Positions 9,536-21,142 of a stretch of DNA of 64,000 nucleotides are shown piece after piece. Origin of the DNA: Thinopyrum elongatum (lineage: Eukaryota; Streptophyta; Magnoliopsida; Poales; Poaceae). The stretch is from positions 264,547,757 through 264,611,756 of the forward strand of contig CM022298.1 of the NCBI GenBank assembly GCA_011799875.1, read 5' to 3'. The position numbers were made by a program, and so were the translations under genes. Below the pieces are notes generated by a model. That model worked only from the letters and a program-made list of their open reading frames with translations. It made no database searches and was not told the origin of the DNA. Numbering within the stretch: the first letter of the stretch is position 1; each line of letters begins with the position of its first letter.

Positions 9536-12500
9536 TGTAACACCCTGGATTTTGCCCATTTTCTTTTTCTTTTGATTTTGGTCTGGATTCGCTTTTTGTG
9601 GCTTAGTAGTCTTGCAACCTGGAGGGATCACCCTTGATTACTTTTCCTAAGTGGCTTGCCAACCTCAAAACCATTCCAAGACCTTGTCATTTCCATCTTG
9701 GACCAACCCCCAATATTCTTTTTCTTGGGAATATTCCTTTTTCTATTAAAGGAATAACCCTGTTTGTCCTGGGTTGTGAAGCAACCCACCTTTCCATCAT
9801 TCCCAAAATTCCCAAATACTTCTTATAAATTGTTTGGGTCATATTTTCCACAAATATGTCAAATCCTTCCTTGCCATGTTCAAAAATATTTCACAAATAT
9901 TCATTTTCTGATTCTGCCCCAGCTGGCAGTTTGTGAAGCAAGTACCCTTTATATTTGCTTGCTTGCTCTCAAACTTTTTGTGCACTCTTTCCTATCCATA
10001 TCATTGCCACATGCCAAAATTCAACTTTATTTGGATACTAAATCTCTCCTGGCTAATTTCCAAAGTTTCTGGGCAACTGGAATCTTTGTGAAGCAAGTGC
10101 TAGCTAGGAGTATCCAAATGAGTTGAAATTTTGCAAGCATCTTCATATGCTCAAATCATGACTCTCCACCAAGTTTCAACCCTATCCAATCATCTATGTG
10201 ACCACAGCATTAAATCTTTGTTTCGGGTCATATTTTCACATTGTGAAGCCACTATATTTTATATTGCTCCATAATTGCTTAAAATTTACCAGAGCATTAT
10301 CCTACACATATAACCTATCTCCACAAAATTTGGGCTCATTTCATCTTCCCAATAATCCCCTATAATTTTTCAAAGATTCTGGTCAGAGAGGATAGCTGTG
10401 AAGGAAGTAACGTTTTGGCTTGTCCAAATGGCATGAAATTTTTATGGCACTCTCATATGACCAAATCATCATCCTATGCCCAGTTACAGCTCAAGTTGCT
10501 ACTCCATGTGAGTGGCACATCAAGATTTAGCTTCTGGACCAGATTGATCAGTTGCAAAGCAACTATATTAAATATTGGTTCATTTCTCTCCAAACTTCAC
10601 AGTATTATAGTCCTTCCTACTCTAACACTCCCAGACATCTTGCTTGGCTCTTATCACTTCTCTGCTCCTCACAGCTTCATGCCCAAGTTTGCTACAGCAA
10701 ACTTGCAGTGACCACTCCCATCTAGACACAGCTCATCTAGTCGATGTATCACCTCAATTGCAATGTAGTTTGGAAAGACTACTCACTAGACATCGTTTGG
10801 CATCAAGTATGCCGTGGCAATGCCGTAGGCATGCGGTGACCGCGTGCAGAGCACGCCAAATTCCTGCTCTGTGCTCCGTACGCGTCGGGAGCGCGTCTCC
10901 AGCGGGTTCTAGCTCGTCCGGGATCGCCGGCGAGCCCTCCACCGCACGCGTGGCTCGTCCAGAACCTCCTCCCTTCGTCCCGTAGCTCTTGGTCGCCTCT
11001 GCCGACATGGGTTCACCGCTAGGTCACCGCCACGGCGATGAACTTCTGGGAGCTCTGGTCGTTGTCGTCTAGACCTCCCTGAGGCTATTTAAGGCGTGCC
11101 TGAGCCCTCCCACACGCTAGCAAGCCCCAGCCCATCTCCCCTCGAGCTCCAGAGCCTCTCCTCACCGCCCTTTGCCGCCATGGCCACCGCGGAGCCCTGC
11201 TCAAATTCGAGCGAGCCCGAGCCCCATTCCTCCTCTTGACCTCACCACCACCTTCCCCGCACCCCGGCGAATCCCTCCATCTACTCCCTGCCTCGCCGGA
11301 GTCGCTATGTCCGCGCTTTCCCAGAGCTCGGTCGCTGCCTGTACCTACGGCACCCCAAGTTGCGGCGGCTCCCGCCCTTCCCCTACCCTGCTGCTGCACC
11401 AGGCGGGTGCAGCGAACCGTCCCGAGGCCGCCGGTAGTCTCCGCTCGGCCGAATACGGCCGGAGCCGCTTGCGCCCTTCGCCGGCGCCCGCCTCTGCCCT
11501 CCACCACTACCGGCCCCATGGCCCTTCCCAGCGAACCCTGCGAGGTCTCCCCGGCGCGGCATTTCACGGCGAACCCTCCAGTGGTCCGTGCTCCACCGGA
11601 GACGGCCGGAGTTGGCCGGGCCAGCGCCGGCGCCGTGCGGCCTCGGCCCTCCTCTATCGCGCCTGGTCGGGGGAGAAGAAGGGGAGGGACAGGAGAGAGA
11701 GGAGTCAGCGCGGGGCCCGCTTGTCAGCCAGACAAAGGAGTCAACTCCGGGCCCGCGGGATTTTAAGTGGAGGCGTATTTCTGTGAATACGGCTCCCTAT
11801 TTGGAAAGCGCATTTCCCTTTAACTACGGCTAAAAATATGTTTTCTTCTAAAGAAAACGTAATCTGCCCAGTGCGCCTTCGGTTTTAGCCGCCAGGGGCT
11901 TATCTGTGAATAAACATTTTGCAGATTGGTCCCTGGACTTCAAACGGCTATAACTTTTTCTCCGCAACTCCGATCGAGGTGATTCCAAAGCCTACTTCTT
12001 CGTCTCGTCGAGCCCGACATGTTGGCATCATTTTCACTATGTGGTACCACAGTGGAAATAACCATTTTACCCTTGCCCGTAAACAGCCCCTCCGAGAGAG
12101 AACTGTTTCCGGCAATCGTTTCCGCGGACTCTCCGCACTCCTTCCCGATGGTTCCTTCATCCCCAGGCAAGCCACAACTCTCATCTGCATCATTGCATTG
12201 CAATATCGTAGTTTAACTAATTACATTAATAGCAAGTATGAGTTATTTGTGAAGTGAATTGGACTATGCAATGTTGGAGTTAATTCTCGGATAGGTGACT
12301 ACCATGTTGAGTACCAGATTATTAGTGACTAGTAGTTTACCTACTCGTTGATGCCATGATGTTGAGATCACCGTCTATGGTTATTTTGGATTGCTAGTTG
12401 GTTAACTTGGATTATTATGATATCGGAGGTTAGCTATGACGGAAATATTATTCAGAGATGTGATATTTAGTCGGTTGACCTTGAGTCACCTATCTGGACT

Positions 12501-13663
12501 TATCCGTGCAGCCACATTTGCTGGTATGGGACAACCTTGACTTGGTCTGATCGCGTGCTCTTCCATCGGTACCGCCTGACAGGGAAGGTTATGCGTGCGT
12601 GCTACCCTGGCCCGGTAGGCGGCGATAACCTTGTGAGCCCAGTTGAGTTATTTGGATTCAGGTCCCCGTTTGGGACAGTTTAGTTTGGCCACGACGGTGG
12701 CAGGTATCACGAGGTGACAGTGGGGCCACCCAGGGCTTGACTCCGGGGGAGGATGATTACCGGTGGTACGATGGGAGGGTCACGGGTCAGGCATGTTTCA
12801 TTGGAGCAACGCTGGTCCACCCAAATGGGATCACGAGGTCAGGTGCTCCATGGTGTGGGTAAAGTGCGCAACCTCTGCAGAGTGTAAAATCTATTCGAAT
12901 AGCCGTGTCCATGGAATTGGACAGTCCGTTCGGACCTCTTTAGGTGGTCAACCATAGTAGTGATAGTGTTGGAAAACTTGTCGTAAGATCGGAAGTACTC
13001 GGTGGATCGTGAGTATTCTAAGGGTTGTGAGACAACCCGGAAGAGAGTAAGTTTGTCAGACTTGTCGTGCAGACGGAATCAGGTACATGATATGTTAGCC
13101 ATGGGATGGCTATGAGATGAATGGTCAGATGACCACATGATTTGGATTGGACTTGGAACAGATTCGGATTGGATCCTAAGATTATTCGGAGTATGGATTA
13201 AACTACTTAATATGCTTTACCTTACTGCATTTACTTCAGAAGTTATTTTGCTAAATAACCATGCTTGTTAATTTTGACTGCTATGATGTTGTCTTGCCTT
13301 AATGCTGATGTTTGTTGTGAGCTTGCGAGTACATTCAAAGTACTCACCTGGCGTGTCATGCCAGTTTGCAGGTCATGCCATGATTGCTTGCTTGTCGAGG
13401 ATCCCGAGTTTGCGACCTAGGATACACGTTCTAGCCAGAGTCCCTGCGGAGTGGAGTCCATCACCGCCGTCGCTGTTTTGCTACCGAGAGAGTGACTCCG
13501 CTGTTAGCATAGAACTATCCCGGGCAGGCGTAGTGTCGCCGTGCCGATGTAATCCATGTACCATTTGTAACCATATCCATTGTAATAAAGAGCTGATTTG
13601 TTCTATGCCAACAGTGTCGTATTTCAGAGGACTTGTCCCTGGGCTGGAATACGGGGTGTTCCA
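9536..13663. mobile_element. D: 4.1-kb LTR-like element without coding capacity (solo LTR or LARD-like)
   Basis: Inserted in C: C-like sequence stops at 9535 and resumes after 13663. It opens TGTAACACCC and closes GGGTGTTCCA, an inverted repeat of ten bases with one mismatch and TG..CA ends, as in an LTR. The first 1.2 kb is AT-rich, 10780-11770 is GC- and CpG-rich, and the rest is mixed. There are no gag, pol or transposase motifs. The size recalls the very long LTRs of LARD elements such as Sukkula, but I cannot confirm the family. The flanking pentamers (GTAAT and GTCTT) do not match, so the ends may be off or the duplication lost. Confidence 0.5.
11086..11092 (+). promoter_or_regulatory. 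TATA-like box in element D
   Basis: TATTTAA followed by a GC-rich stretch, placed about 1.55 kb into D. It would suit the promoter of a long LTR transcribed left to right. Open frames in the following GC-rich kilobase lack recognisable domains and occur on both strands, as expected from low stop density in GC-rich DNA. Confidence 0.35.
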
Positions 13664-14289
13664 GTCTTCTCTGAGCCGGAGTGCCACAGCAATACCACTT
13701 AAATGGTGTCGGTGTCAGTGTTCATTTCATACGACAAGAACTACAACAAAGAAAACTATGTTGAAAAAAATTCAACTAAAAATTTCTTTATTACGTTATA
13801 ATTTCCCTTGCACGGTTCTCTGTTTGTATAAGAAACCTACATGTGAAGGAATCTTGTTGTGATCGTTCGCGCTCTAATCTTGCCTCGAGTCTGCTCGGCA
13901 AGGTTCTTGTAACTGCATTGAGGTCAGCAAGATATCTTGCCAGTGGCGGCATTGCCAGCAGGCTGCTGAGGTCCAATTCCTCGAAGAGCTCGTGGCAAGA
14001 GCGTGCACCTGCAAGTTTCCAAGTCGCGTAAGGTGAGGGATTGAAATCATACAAATGCCCAAACAAGAAAAGGGACAACAAGCGTTCGTCTGAGCATTAT
14101 AGATAGCAAATATTTAATAAGTGATGCTCAATAACATTTTTCTTAGCCCTTTTTGCAGGGTTTACATCGAGTGCAACACAGCACAAAAGGGGTGTCTAGG
14201 CGAGGCCCAGCTCGCTCCCGGCAAGCCAGGTAATGGTGCCCTTGGTGGTCAGCTGGAGTCGGAGCCGTTGTACTCAGTCTTGACGTTTG

Positions 14290-14860
14290 GGTACCCGCCG
14301 TTGTCATCTTCACCATCATCCTCCTCATCGCTTTCAGTAGAGGATGCGGTGTCGCTATTGCTCGAGCTCTCTGCGTAGCACTCTATGCGAGCTCCTAAAG
14401 CACCGAAGAACCTCACGACAAGCGTGTCCGATTAAACTAGCTTGAAATGGAGAAGATGCCCCTGCATCAGATAACAGGCACGGACAAAGGATTTCCACCC
14501 GCATGAAGTACATGGTGCCGTTGGTGGAGAACTCAACATTCACCTAGACAGAGCCATTACAGCAGCCGTCCACGTGCCGCCACAAGCCATGCGGATGGTC
14601 GACCTCCATCACCCTAGCGAAGGGACGAGGGAGCCATAGCCAGCTTTGTGGCTGGTCGCGTAGCTCCATGATGAACTCGAGCACTGTATTCTCCATATGG
14701 CCATCTGCTGGAGGTGGAACAGCCAGAGGCAAGACGACAAGGGCTCCGATGTGGCCACCCGGCCCCGAGCACCGCGCCTTCCACGACCTCGAGCCACAAC
14801 CCCTCCTCGACCAATGGATCCAGTTTCTGCCACGAGAGCTTCTTCCCGGCAACATGCAAT
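14290..14860 (-). pseudogene. Antisense B3-like ORF remnant in element C
   Basis: Minus-strand pieces align with the antisense frame of E (50679-51599). A Gly/Arg-rich start (RGRRGARGRV) is followed by LEFIMELRDQPQSWLWLPRPFA, reading like LEFIIRL..LRLPTPFA of E, then HVDGCCNGS for HMRGCGNSG. The Ser/Asp/Glu-rich tail reads SDEEDDGEDDNGG near 14310. Stops and frameshifts split it into several frames and the central B3 part near 14450 is poorly kept. It supports a real, once-conserved antisense gene in this group of elements. It is not functional here. Confidence 0.55.
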
Positions 14861-15080
14861 TACTATTTTGCCACTGTGGTATCCCATTAAGCTATAAAAG
14901 GAGGACCAGGGCAACTTTCACAAGGATCGAGTCTTTTCACAACTTCATGCGTAGCTGCTCTCCTCTTGCGCCTTGCCGGGGGAGCCATCCTTGCACTTGT
15001 GTTCCAACACATACACCAAATATAGCAAGCAGGAGTAGGGTTTTACACCTCTTGGTGGCCCGAACCTGGGTAAAGAGCAA
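14850..15080 (+). repeat. Truncated LTR of element C
   Basis: Begins inside an LTR: TTTTGCCACTGTGGTAT resembles TTTGCCACTGTGGTGAC in E. TATAAAAG is at 14893-14900 and the conserved block with AGGAGTAGGGTTTTAC is at 15028-15076. The 5' half of the LTR is missing and it is joined directly to the antisense B3 remnant. Confidence 0.55.
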
Positions 15081-15104
15081 TGCGGGTTCCTCGAGGCGAC
15101 CTCA

Positions 15105-17955
15105 TGGTCCCATCAAGGGCGACTGGGGGTGGTGCTCCATCCCACGTCTCCAACTAGAGCGTCTAGCCACCCAGGGCTATTTGCCAGATTCAGATCTGGC
15201 CTCCACTCACTCGGGATTAACATCCATGAACGGGCAAGGAGACACCAAAAGTCACCCATCCCCATGCGAGGGCGAACGAGTATACTTTGTTCCCTTCCTC
15301 CTCCGCTGCATGGGATTCCCTATTCATCCCTTTCTTTGGGGTTTGCTCGAATTCTATGCACTACAACTCCACCACCTCACCCCCCAACTCAATCTTGCAT
15401 ATCGCTGGGTTTGTTTCCGTTTGCGAAATGCACCTCGGATGTGAGGCACACTTCGGGCTATGGCGGAGGTATTTTTGCATAATGCCCTGCTACCCCACCG
15501 GGAATTTGTACGAAGTGGGCGCGGTCGAGGTTTGCCGATATGAGGGGACTGACTACCCCCCAGGTACCCCTCGAGAGGATACAAACTTTTGGTCGTCCGA
15601 GTGGTTTTATATAGACGACATCCCACTATACAGCCCAGTCCGGCCTGGGCTTCTAGAATTCTCCTCGGAACCTCCAAAGAAGCACTATAGCTAGAGACCG
15701 CTAACTGCTACTCAGGAGGATGATGCCAATGTAGTCAGTCCGGCGGCTCAAGTGAAGCTGCTAACAAACACAGGTCTTACCGTTATAGACGTCATGGCCA
15801 CGGCGATCAACCGAAGAGTCCAACCACTTTGGCAACACCATCACCTGTTGTGCAAGTATGACGGAACCAAAGATGCTTCCCAGTCAATTCGAGGGAGCCT
15901 TGATGACTAGAGGGCCCTTGGGGTCGCACTAGCTAGTATTTTCCAGGGGTCGGCGGAGGAATCCACCAAGCGGCAGTTCCGGGACGGGTTGTCTTGCTAC
16001 AATCCTGTCGATATAGTAAGTTTTCTTGAATTTCCTCATCTATCCGAGTTGTTTCATTTTTAATTCTTCTGGCCGATCCTTTACTGAATCCGGACAGTGA
16101 TGGAGGTGATGGGTCGAGAACTTAAGTAGTCCCGTGCCCGAGCCAGAGACGCATTGTCGGGCAGACGACCCCGTCTTCCATGAAGATGATGAGCTATCCC
16201 TTATATATGAAGAGGGAAGTTCTATATGGAGAGCCTTGATGACTCAAGGGTAGCCATCATTGCCGATGTACCAGGGACGCGGTCGTCCTCATCGGTAAAT
16301 CCCCTTACTTCTACTCACAAGAGAGCTTCTCGCCCCGAGGCGCCTAGTTGCCTGACTTCTACTCCAAAGGGATGGCATTCAAAATGTCCAGGCGAAGAGT
16401 TGGCCCCTCAAAGGAGCACTTCGCTGGAGGCACATGGAGGTCGAGCTTACGCGATGACCCCGGAGGCAGGTAGAAATGCTTCCTCGGCTCATAGGTAATA
16501 TCCTTGTTATTATTGACCTCAAAAATGACATTATGGATTGTGATTCTCTTAATCTATTTGGAGACAGCCCATTCCTTCATCGACAATGGGGGATTCAAGA
16601 GGCTAAGGGATATCGGCTCCGAGCAGTGGCGTGGGACCTCTCCCCACTTCGGGAGCTGCTCCCGAAGTCCACCAGCCAAAGAATTCGGGGACCTGTTCGG
16701 CTACCCCTTCCGAGGTCGAAAGCGCTATGAACCACCAACGACGGAAGGCTTCCCTAAGGAATTCCGTCTTCATGAATTAGGAGTTTAATGCTCTCAGTTT
16801 GGTGGATGCGTACCTCGGGCAACCTACTCTGTCTTTGAAGAGGCAGTGGGTGTTCTATAGGAGGGTTTACACATAAGGCACTACCCGAGTTTATATTGTT
16901 TCGTAGGCCTTCTTGTGCTTGTCATAATTTGTTTGCTTAATGGCAAATCAAACTACCAAACAAGGCAGTAGCCCCTAAGTTTGGATAAGGGCACTTGTGG
17001 TCGTATCGAGGCTTGCAATAATGAAAATATGATGCCTTTGACAGGCTACTCGAAAGAGGAATGAGCAAGTTTTCGAGGTGCTTTCCCGGACAGAAGGGAA
17101 TATGAACGCTGCTCTAGCCGATGTAGAGCACATGAAAAATTTCACCAGAGAAGTACACGATAAGCGTCTCCATTTCTCGTTGTATATCTTTGCGCGAAGA
17201 CCCTAGGGTCATTTGACAACATGATGCATTGTAGCAACGGAAGCCCTGGGTCACCTGGAAAGGGATCTAAAACAGGCTCACAAAGATTTGCACTATGCAG
17301 AGTCGCAGCGGCAGGCTGGACAGCATGTGTTGACCCAAACGAGGGACGAGGTGAGCGTGCTCAGAGCTAAAAATCCTCGGCAAGCGCAGGAGATCAAGAA
17401 TCTGAAGGCTCAACTAGCCGCTGCTAAGGCGAAAGAGCGACAAACGAATGAAGCAATTTTTGGTAACCTTTTTGTTTCCCTTTTAAGATGGTTTCCCGGT
17501 TGTAAGATTGCTAATTGTGATCAGCAGGCTAATATGTGTCTCGTAGTAGTTTCCCTGGCTGATCAGCCCCTTGAGGCTACTAAACCATTGCCTGAGGATG
17601 TCGTGACTCATCTGGCTGTGGTGCATGAAAGTGCATGGAAGACGATGAAGGGAGTGTTTAACGCTTTATGGCCCACGGAGGAACACGTGCCCGAAGACAT
17701 GTCGATCCTTGCCAAGCGGCTTAAGAGGGCTCGGCGCCGGATTTAGGCCTGGAAGATTTTGGCATGTCGTGAAGGGGCGAGGGAAGCCTGGGCCATGGTC
17801 AAGACACGATACATTTGGGGTGGATACAGCACATCTAGCCGAGGTAGGGCCCATGGGTCCTGACGGGGAAGAAATACCCACAAGCCTGGTGTATGAAAAT
17901 GTCATGTCGGTCGCTTGCTTTTCGCAGAAAGACTGTACCCTAGACACTTAGATAG
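15105..17955 (+). pseudogene. PF04195-like gene with coiled coil, antisense to element F
   Basis: The domain named 'putative gypsy type transposon' (PF04195) is readable: YFVPFLLRCMGFPIHPF, then after a frameshift at a C6 run (15380-15385) NSILHIAGFVSVCEMHLGCE, TNFWSSEWFYIDDIPLYSP, then DVMATAINRRVQPL. A probable intron with a GTAAGT donor at 16016 and a CAG acceptor ending at 16097 follows. A coiled-coil part (17288-17480, AKNPRQAQEIKNLKAQLAAA) and a C-terminal block ACREGAREAWAMVKTRY follow. Several stops and frameshifts make it a pseudogene. The family is known from antisense ORFs of Grande/RIRE2-like elements; its role is unknown. Confidence 0.7.
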
Positions 17956-18743
17956 ATGGACTGGGCTGAGTGTAATTAAGTAAATTTGTATGACTCTATG
18001 TATGAGGCACTTTGCGTCATTAATTGATCAGTCTGCGCGTCCAAACTCTCTCAACCAGCGATCAGCTTCTACCTCCTCGTCTAGTGGCCAAGGAGTGTCC
18101 CTTACTACTAGCTGGACTAGTAGGACCAGATACTTTGGGTGACAAGGCAATCCTGCTATATGGCATGAAAGACAAGAGTGGTGCAGAGATTTATGTTATA
18201 TTACTGCTTAATGTAAGAAACATCTTCCAAGAAAAATAATTTTTCCAACAGTTCCTTTTCTCGGGTGACTATGTCAAGCACTTTTGTTCGAAGACAAATG
18301 ACCTCGGAGTAAAAGCCCCTAGTTGGGATTTGAAAGACCCCCTCCATTTTGTTCCTATATCATGGCCAACCAATTTGTACATTTAAGAATGCTAGATTTC
18401 GGCTTTATCCTTCTGAGGTACTGCTCCGGGTGACCCGGGAGTAACAATCGCAGCGGTGCTCCCTTTGCCCCTTAGAAGAATAATCAGAAACGTAGGGGCA
18501 AGCATAGGAGCCGGGCAACCAAGCTTGGACAAATCTTAAGTCGAATTGGTGCATATTGTGTCCTTAAGGATGATAGGATGAAAGAAATGGGAAAGACGCA
18601 TGTGTTGAGGGAATATGTTGTATTTTGGCATAGCCCTCGAGGAAAGACATATAAAGATGCCTCCGAGGTGGGCGGAAAATGAAGTAATGCTAAATGCAAG
18701 AAGGAAAAAAGGGTATGTACATGGGAAGGAGATGCTTATGTTT
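17956..18743. other. Spacer of element F between pol and the antisense gene
   Basis: No coding region on either strand. It is moderately AT-rich. It corresponds in position to the post-pol spacers of I and E, but I see no shared TTGTACAA motif. Confidence 0.5.
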
Positions 18744-20154
18744 TTATCGATAGAAACGTCGGAGCAGTGTGCCATTCTAGGGATTGGGCTCCAAACACCC
18801 ATCCGTCAGGTCCCAGATTCGATAGGTGCCTCCGATGAGGATCTGGTCAATGATGAATGGCCCATCCCACTTGGGTGAGAGTTTATGCTTCTATTTCTCT
18901 GGGTGGATCCTCATGACCAGATCGCCTATGTTGAATTCCTTCGCGCGTACTTCCCTGCTATGATAGCGTCTTGCTTGTTGCTGATAAAGCATAGAGCGTA
19001 CCCGAGCTACGTTGCCTTCCTCTTCTAGGGCGTCCAAGGCGTCTTGCCAATCTAGCTCGGCCTCCCTTTCCTCGTACATATATACCCGCGGTGCGTCATG
19101 TATTATATCGCAAGGGAGTACCGCTTCGGCACCATATACCATGAAAAATGGGGTGTAACCAATGGATCGATTGGGTGTGCTGCGCCCCCATAGGACAGAA
19201 TCGAGTTCCTCTCCCCACTTGTAGTCTGCTTCCTTAAGGGAGCGTACTAGCCTTGGCTTGATGCCACTGAGTATCAGTCCCTTGGTGCGTTCTACCTGCC
19301 CATTTGACTACGGATGATAGACTGACTCATAGTTGAGCTTTATGCCCATCTTTGCACACCATGCTTTGACCTCTTTAGCCGTGAAGTTTGTCCTGTTGTC
19401 TGTTATAATGTTGTGGGGGATACCGTAATAGTGCACTACCCCTGAGACGAACTCAATTACGGGGACTGCTCTAGCCGAGGTGACTGGTTTTGCCTCGATC
19501 CACTTTGCAAATTTGTCTACCATGACGAGTAGATACTTATTTTTTTTGTGATCCTCCCTTAAGTGGGCCAATCATATCTAGCCCCAGACCGCAAACATCC
19601 AAGTGACTGGAATAGTCCAAAGAGTTGTTGAGGGCATGTGGCTTTGTCTGCCGAACACATGACAGCTGGGGCAATGCTGTACTAATGGTGTAGCATCGGC
19701 CCCTGCTATTGGACAGTAAAAACCAGCTCAGAACGCCTTGCTGACCAAGGTTCGAGCAGCGGAGTGATGTTCGCTCATGCCGGAGTGTATTTCGCTAAGC
19801 AGCGATCTCCCCTCCTCGGATATACATCGCTGGAGGACACCCATGGTACTCAGCTTATAGAGCTCCCCCTCATGAACCTTGTAGGCTTTAGACTACCTTA
19901 TAATCTGACGTGCGTCGGTTTGGTCCTCGGGGAGCTCTCTACAGAGTAGGTATGCAGGGAAGGGCTTGGTCCAGGGTGCAATAACTACCATAACCTTGTG
20001 TGCCAAAGTGGTTTCCTGAATGGCTGATCCTCCAATTATTTCTTCTTCTGCTTCGTCCTTAGGTAGGGCGGGTGGCCCTGCTTCATTTGACTCTGACGTC
20101 TCTTTGTCGTCCTGCCAGACTACAGATGGCTTGAAGAGTCGTTCGAGGAAGGTG
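18744..20154 (-). pseudogene. Integrase and C-terminal end of pol, element F
   Basis: Integrase catalytic core on the minus strand: VMVDKFAKWIEAKPVTS, then NIITDNRTNFTAKEV (usual form TDNGTNF) and, after a TAG near 19308, SNGQVERTKG with the catalytic Glu. PNRSIGYTPFFMVYGAEAVLP and the tail KWDGPFIIDQILIGGTYRI follow, with a TAA at 18744-18746. The upstream zinc-binding part (19571-19892) is broken by stops. Several stops make it non-functional. It differs clearly in sequence from pol of B, E and I, so F is another family of the same lineage. Confidence 0.8.
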
Positions 20155-21070
20155 TGTCGGCGTTCTGGGAACGGGGGTACCCAGACTTGCCTACCTGCAG
20201 CCCACGGCATGGCTCCATTGACGGCCTGGTACGGCCTAGCTTCAGCAACAACAAATCAAGACCCTCGCGAGGGGCCAAGCCTCGAGAGGCGGATGACACC
20301 AAGACCTCCACGAGGAGCGGCCTCCTCAGGCTGGCTCCTGAGGAGCGGAGAGTTCTATGCAAGCCTCACCTCATGAGGTCCGGATGACGTGAGCCATGAC
20401 GACCAAGGCCAGGCGGGCGCCAGCGGGCGTAGTGTACCAGTTTCCTCTTTGGTGCTAAAGAGGCAAGCGCAGGCGCGGATTCCTGAGGAATCAGCCAAAG
20501 GTTTCCGTTCCCGTGCAATGAGACCAAGACCGCCAGGACGGCAGGACGGAGATCATCACTGAGCCCACCATGCCGTCACGACCAGAGGCCTTTGCAGGCG
20601 AAGACTACTTTTGTTAGGATAGCATGTACTAGCTGCCCCCCTTTGAATTTGGCCATTGTGGGATCCCTTCCTGCCTTTCATTTGGGAAGAGGACCAAGGC
20701 CACTATAAATAGGACTTAGCCACCACCGTAGAGAGGGATCTGATGGGATCGGATCGGACCCCCGGATGGATCATTCAGATCACCCTCACCCCACCAGCTC
20801 ACTCAAGCCCAAGAACACCTCTCCGCCTGAGGCTGTTCGCCACTGTACTAGTTCATCCTCAGCCCCTCGAGGCCAATCCACCACAAAGTAGGAGTAGGAT
20901 TTTACACCGCAAGGTGGCCTGAACCTGGGTAAACGGCTGTGTCTCTTTTCCTTACAGTTCGTCGAGCTAGGCTGTGAGATTAGCGAGTAGGCAGACTAGG
21001 GAGGACGAGTTCTTCGCACGCACCCCAGAGTTCGAACCTCTCAAGGGTTTGCGGAACCCGAAATCTGACA
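20155..21070 (+). repeat. 5' LTR of element G
   Basis: 916 bp, TGTCGG ... CTGACA. TATAAAT lies at 20704-20710 and the conserved block at 20887-20933 (GGAGTAGGATTTTACACC ... GAACCTGGGTAAA). Confidence 0.9.
20704..20710 (+). promoter_or_regulatory. TATA box in the 5' LTR of element G
   Basis: CACTATAAATAGG, kept in the 3' LTR copy near 27032. It defines the start of the retroelement transcript in U3/R. Confidence 0.6.
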
Positions 21071-21072
21071 TT

Positions 21073-21090
21073 TGGCGCGCCAGGTAGGGG
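21073..21090 (+). other. Primer binding site of element G
   Basis: TGGCGCGCCAGGTAGGGG, two bases after the LTR end. Identical to the site of element I. Confidence 0.75.
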
Positions 21091-21142
21091 TGCATCGGAG
21101 CCTCTCCCCCGCCGATCGATCCACCACCGCTCCACCGCTTCC

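Larger units (their letters stand above)
13664..15080 (+). mobile_element. Gypsy remnant C, part 2: spacer, antisense B3-like remnant, LTR piece
   Basis: 13730-14060 matches the post-pol spacer of element I (35500-35790), including GCCAGCAGGCTGCTGA. It is followed by the remnant of an antisense B3-like frame (14290-14860) like that of element E, then a truncated LTR. The right border with element F is near 15080, placed where the conserved LTR block ends and the F antisense gene can first be read. Target duplications are not visible, so this border is an estimate. Confidence 0.6.

Noticed and set aside
11085..11786. Overlapping open frames of 160-204 residues on both strands in element D
   Set aside because: They overlap on both strands in GC-rich DNA, have low-complexity Pro/Ala/Arg/Ser composition and no recognisable motif. 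They look like a by-product of low stop density.
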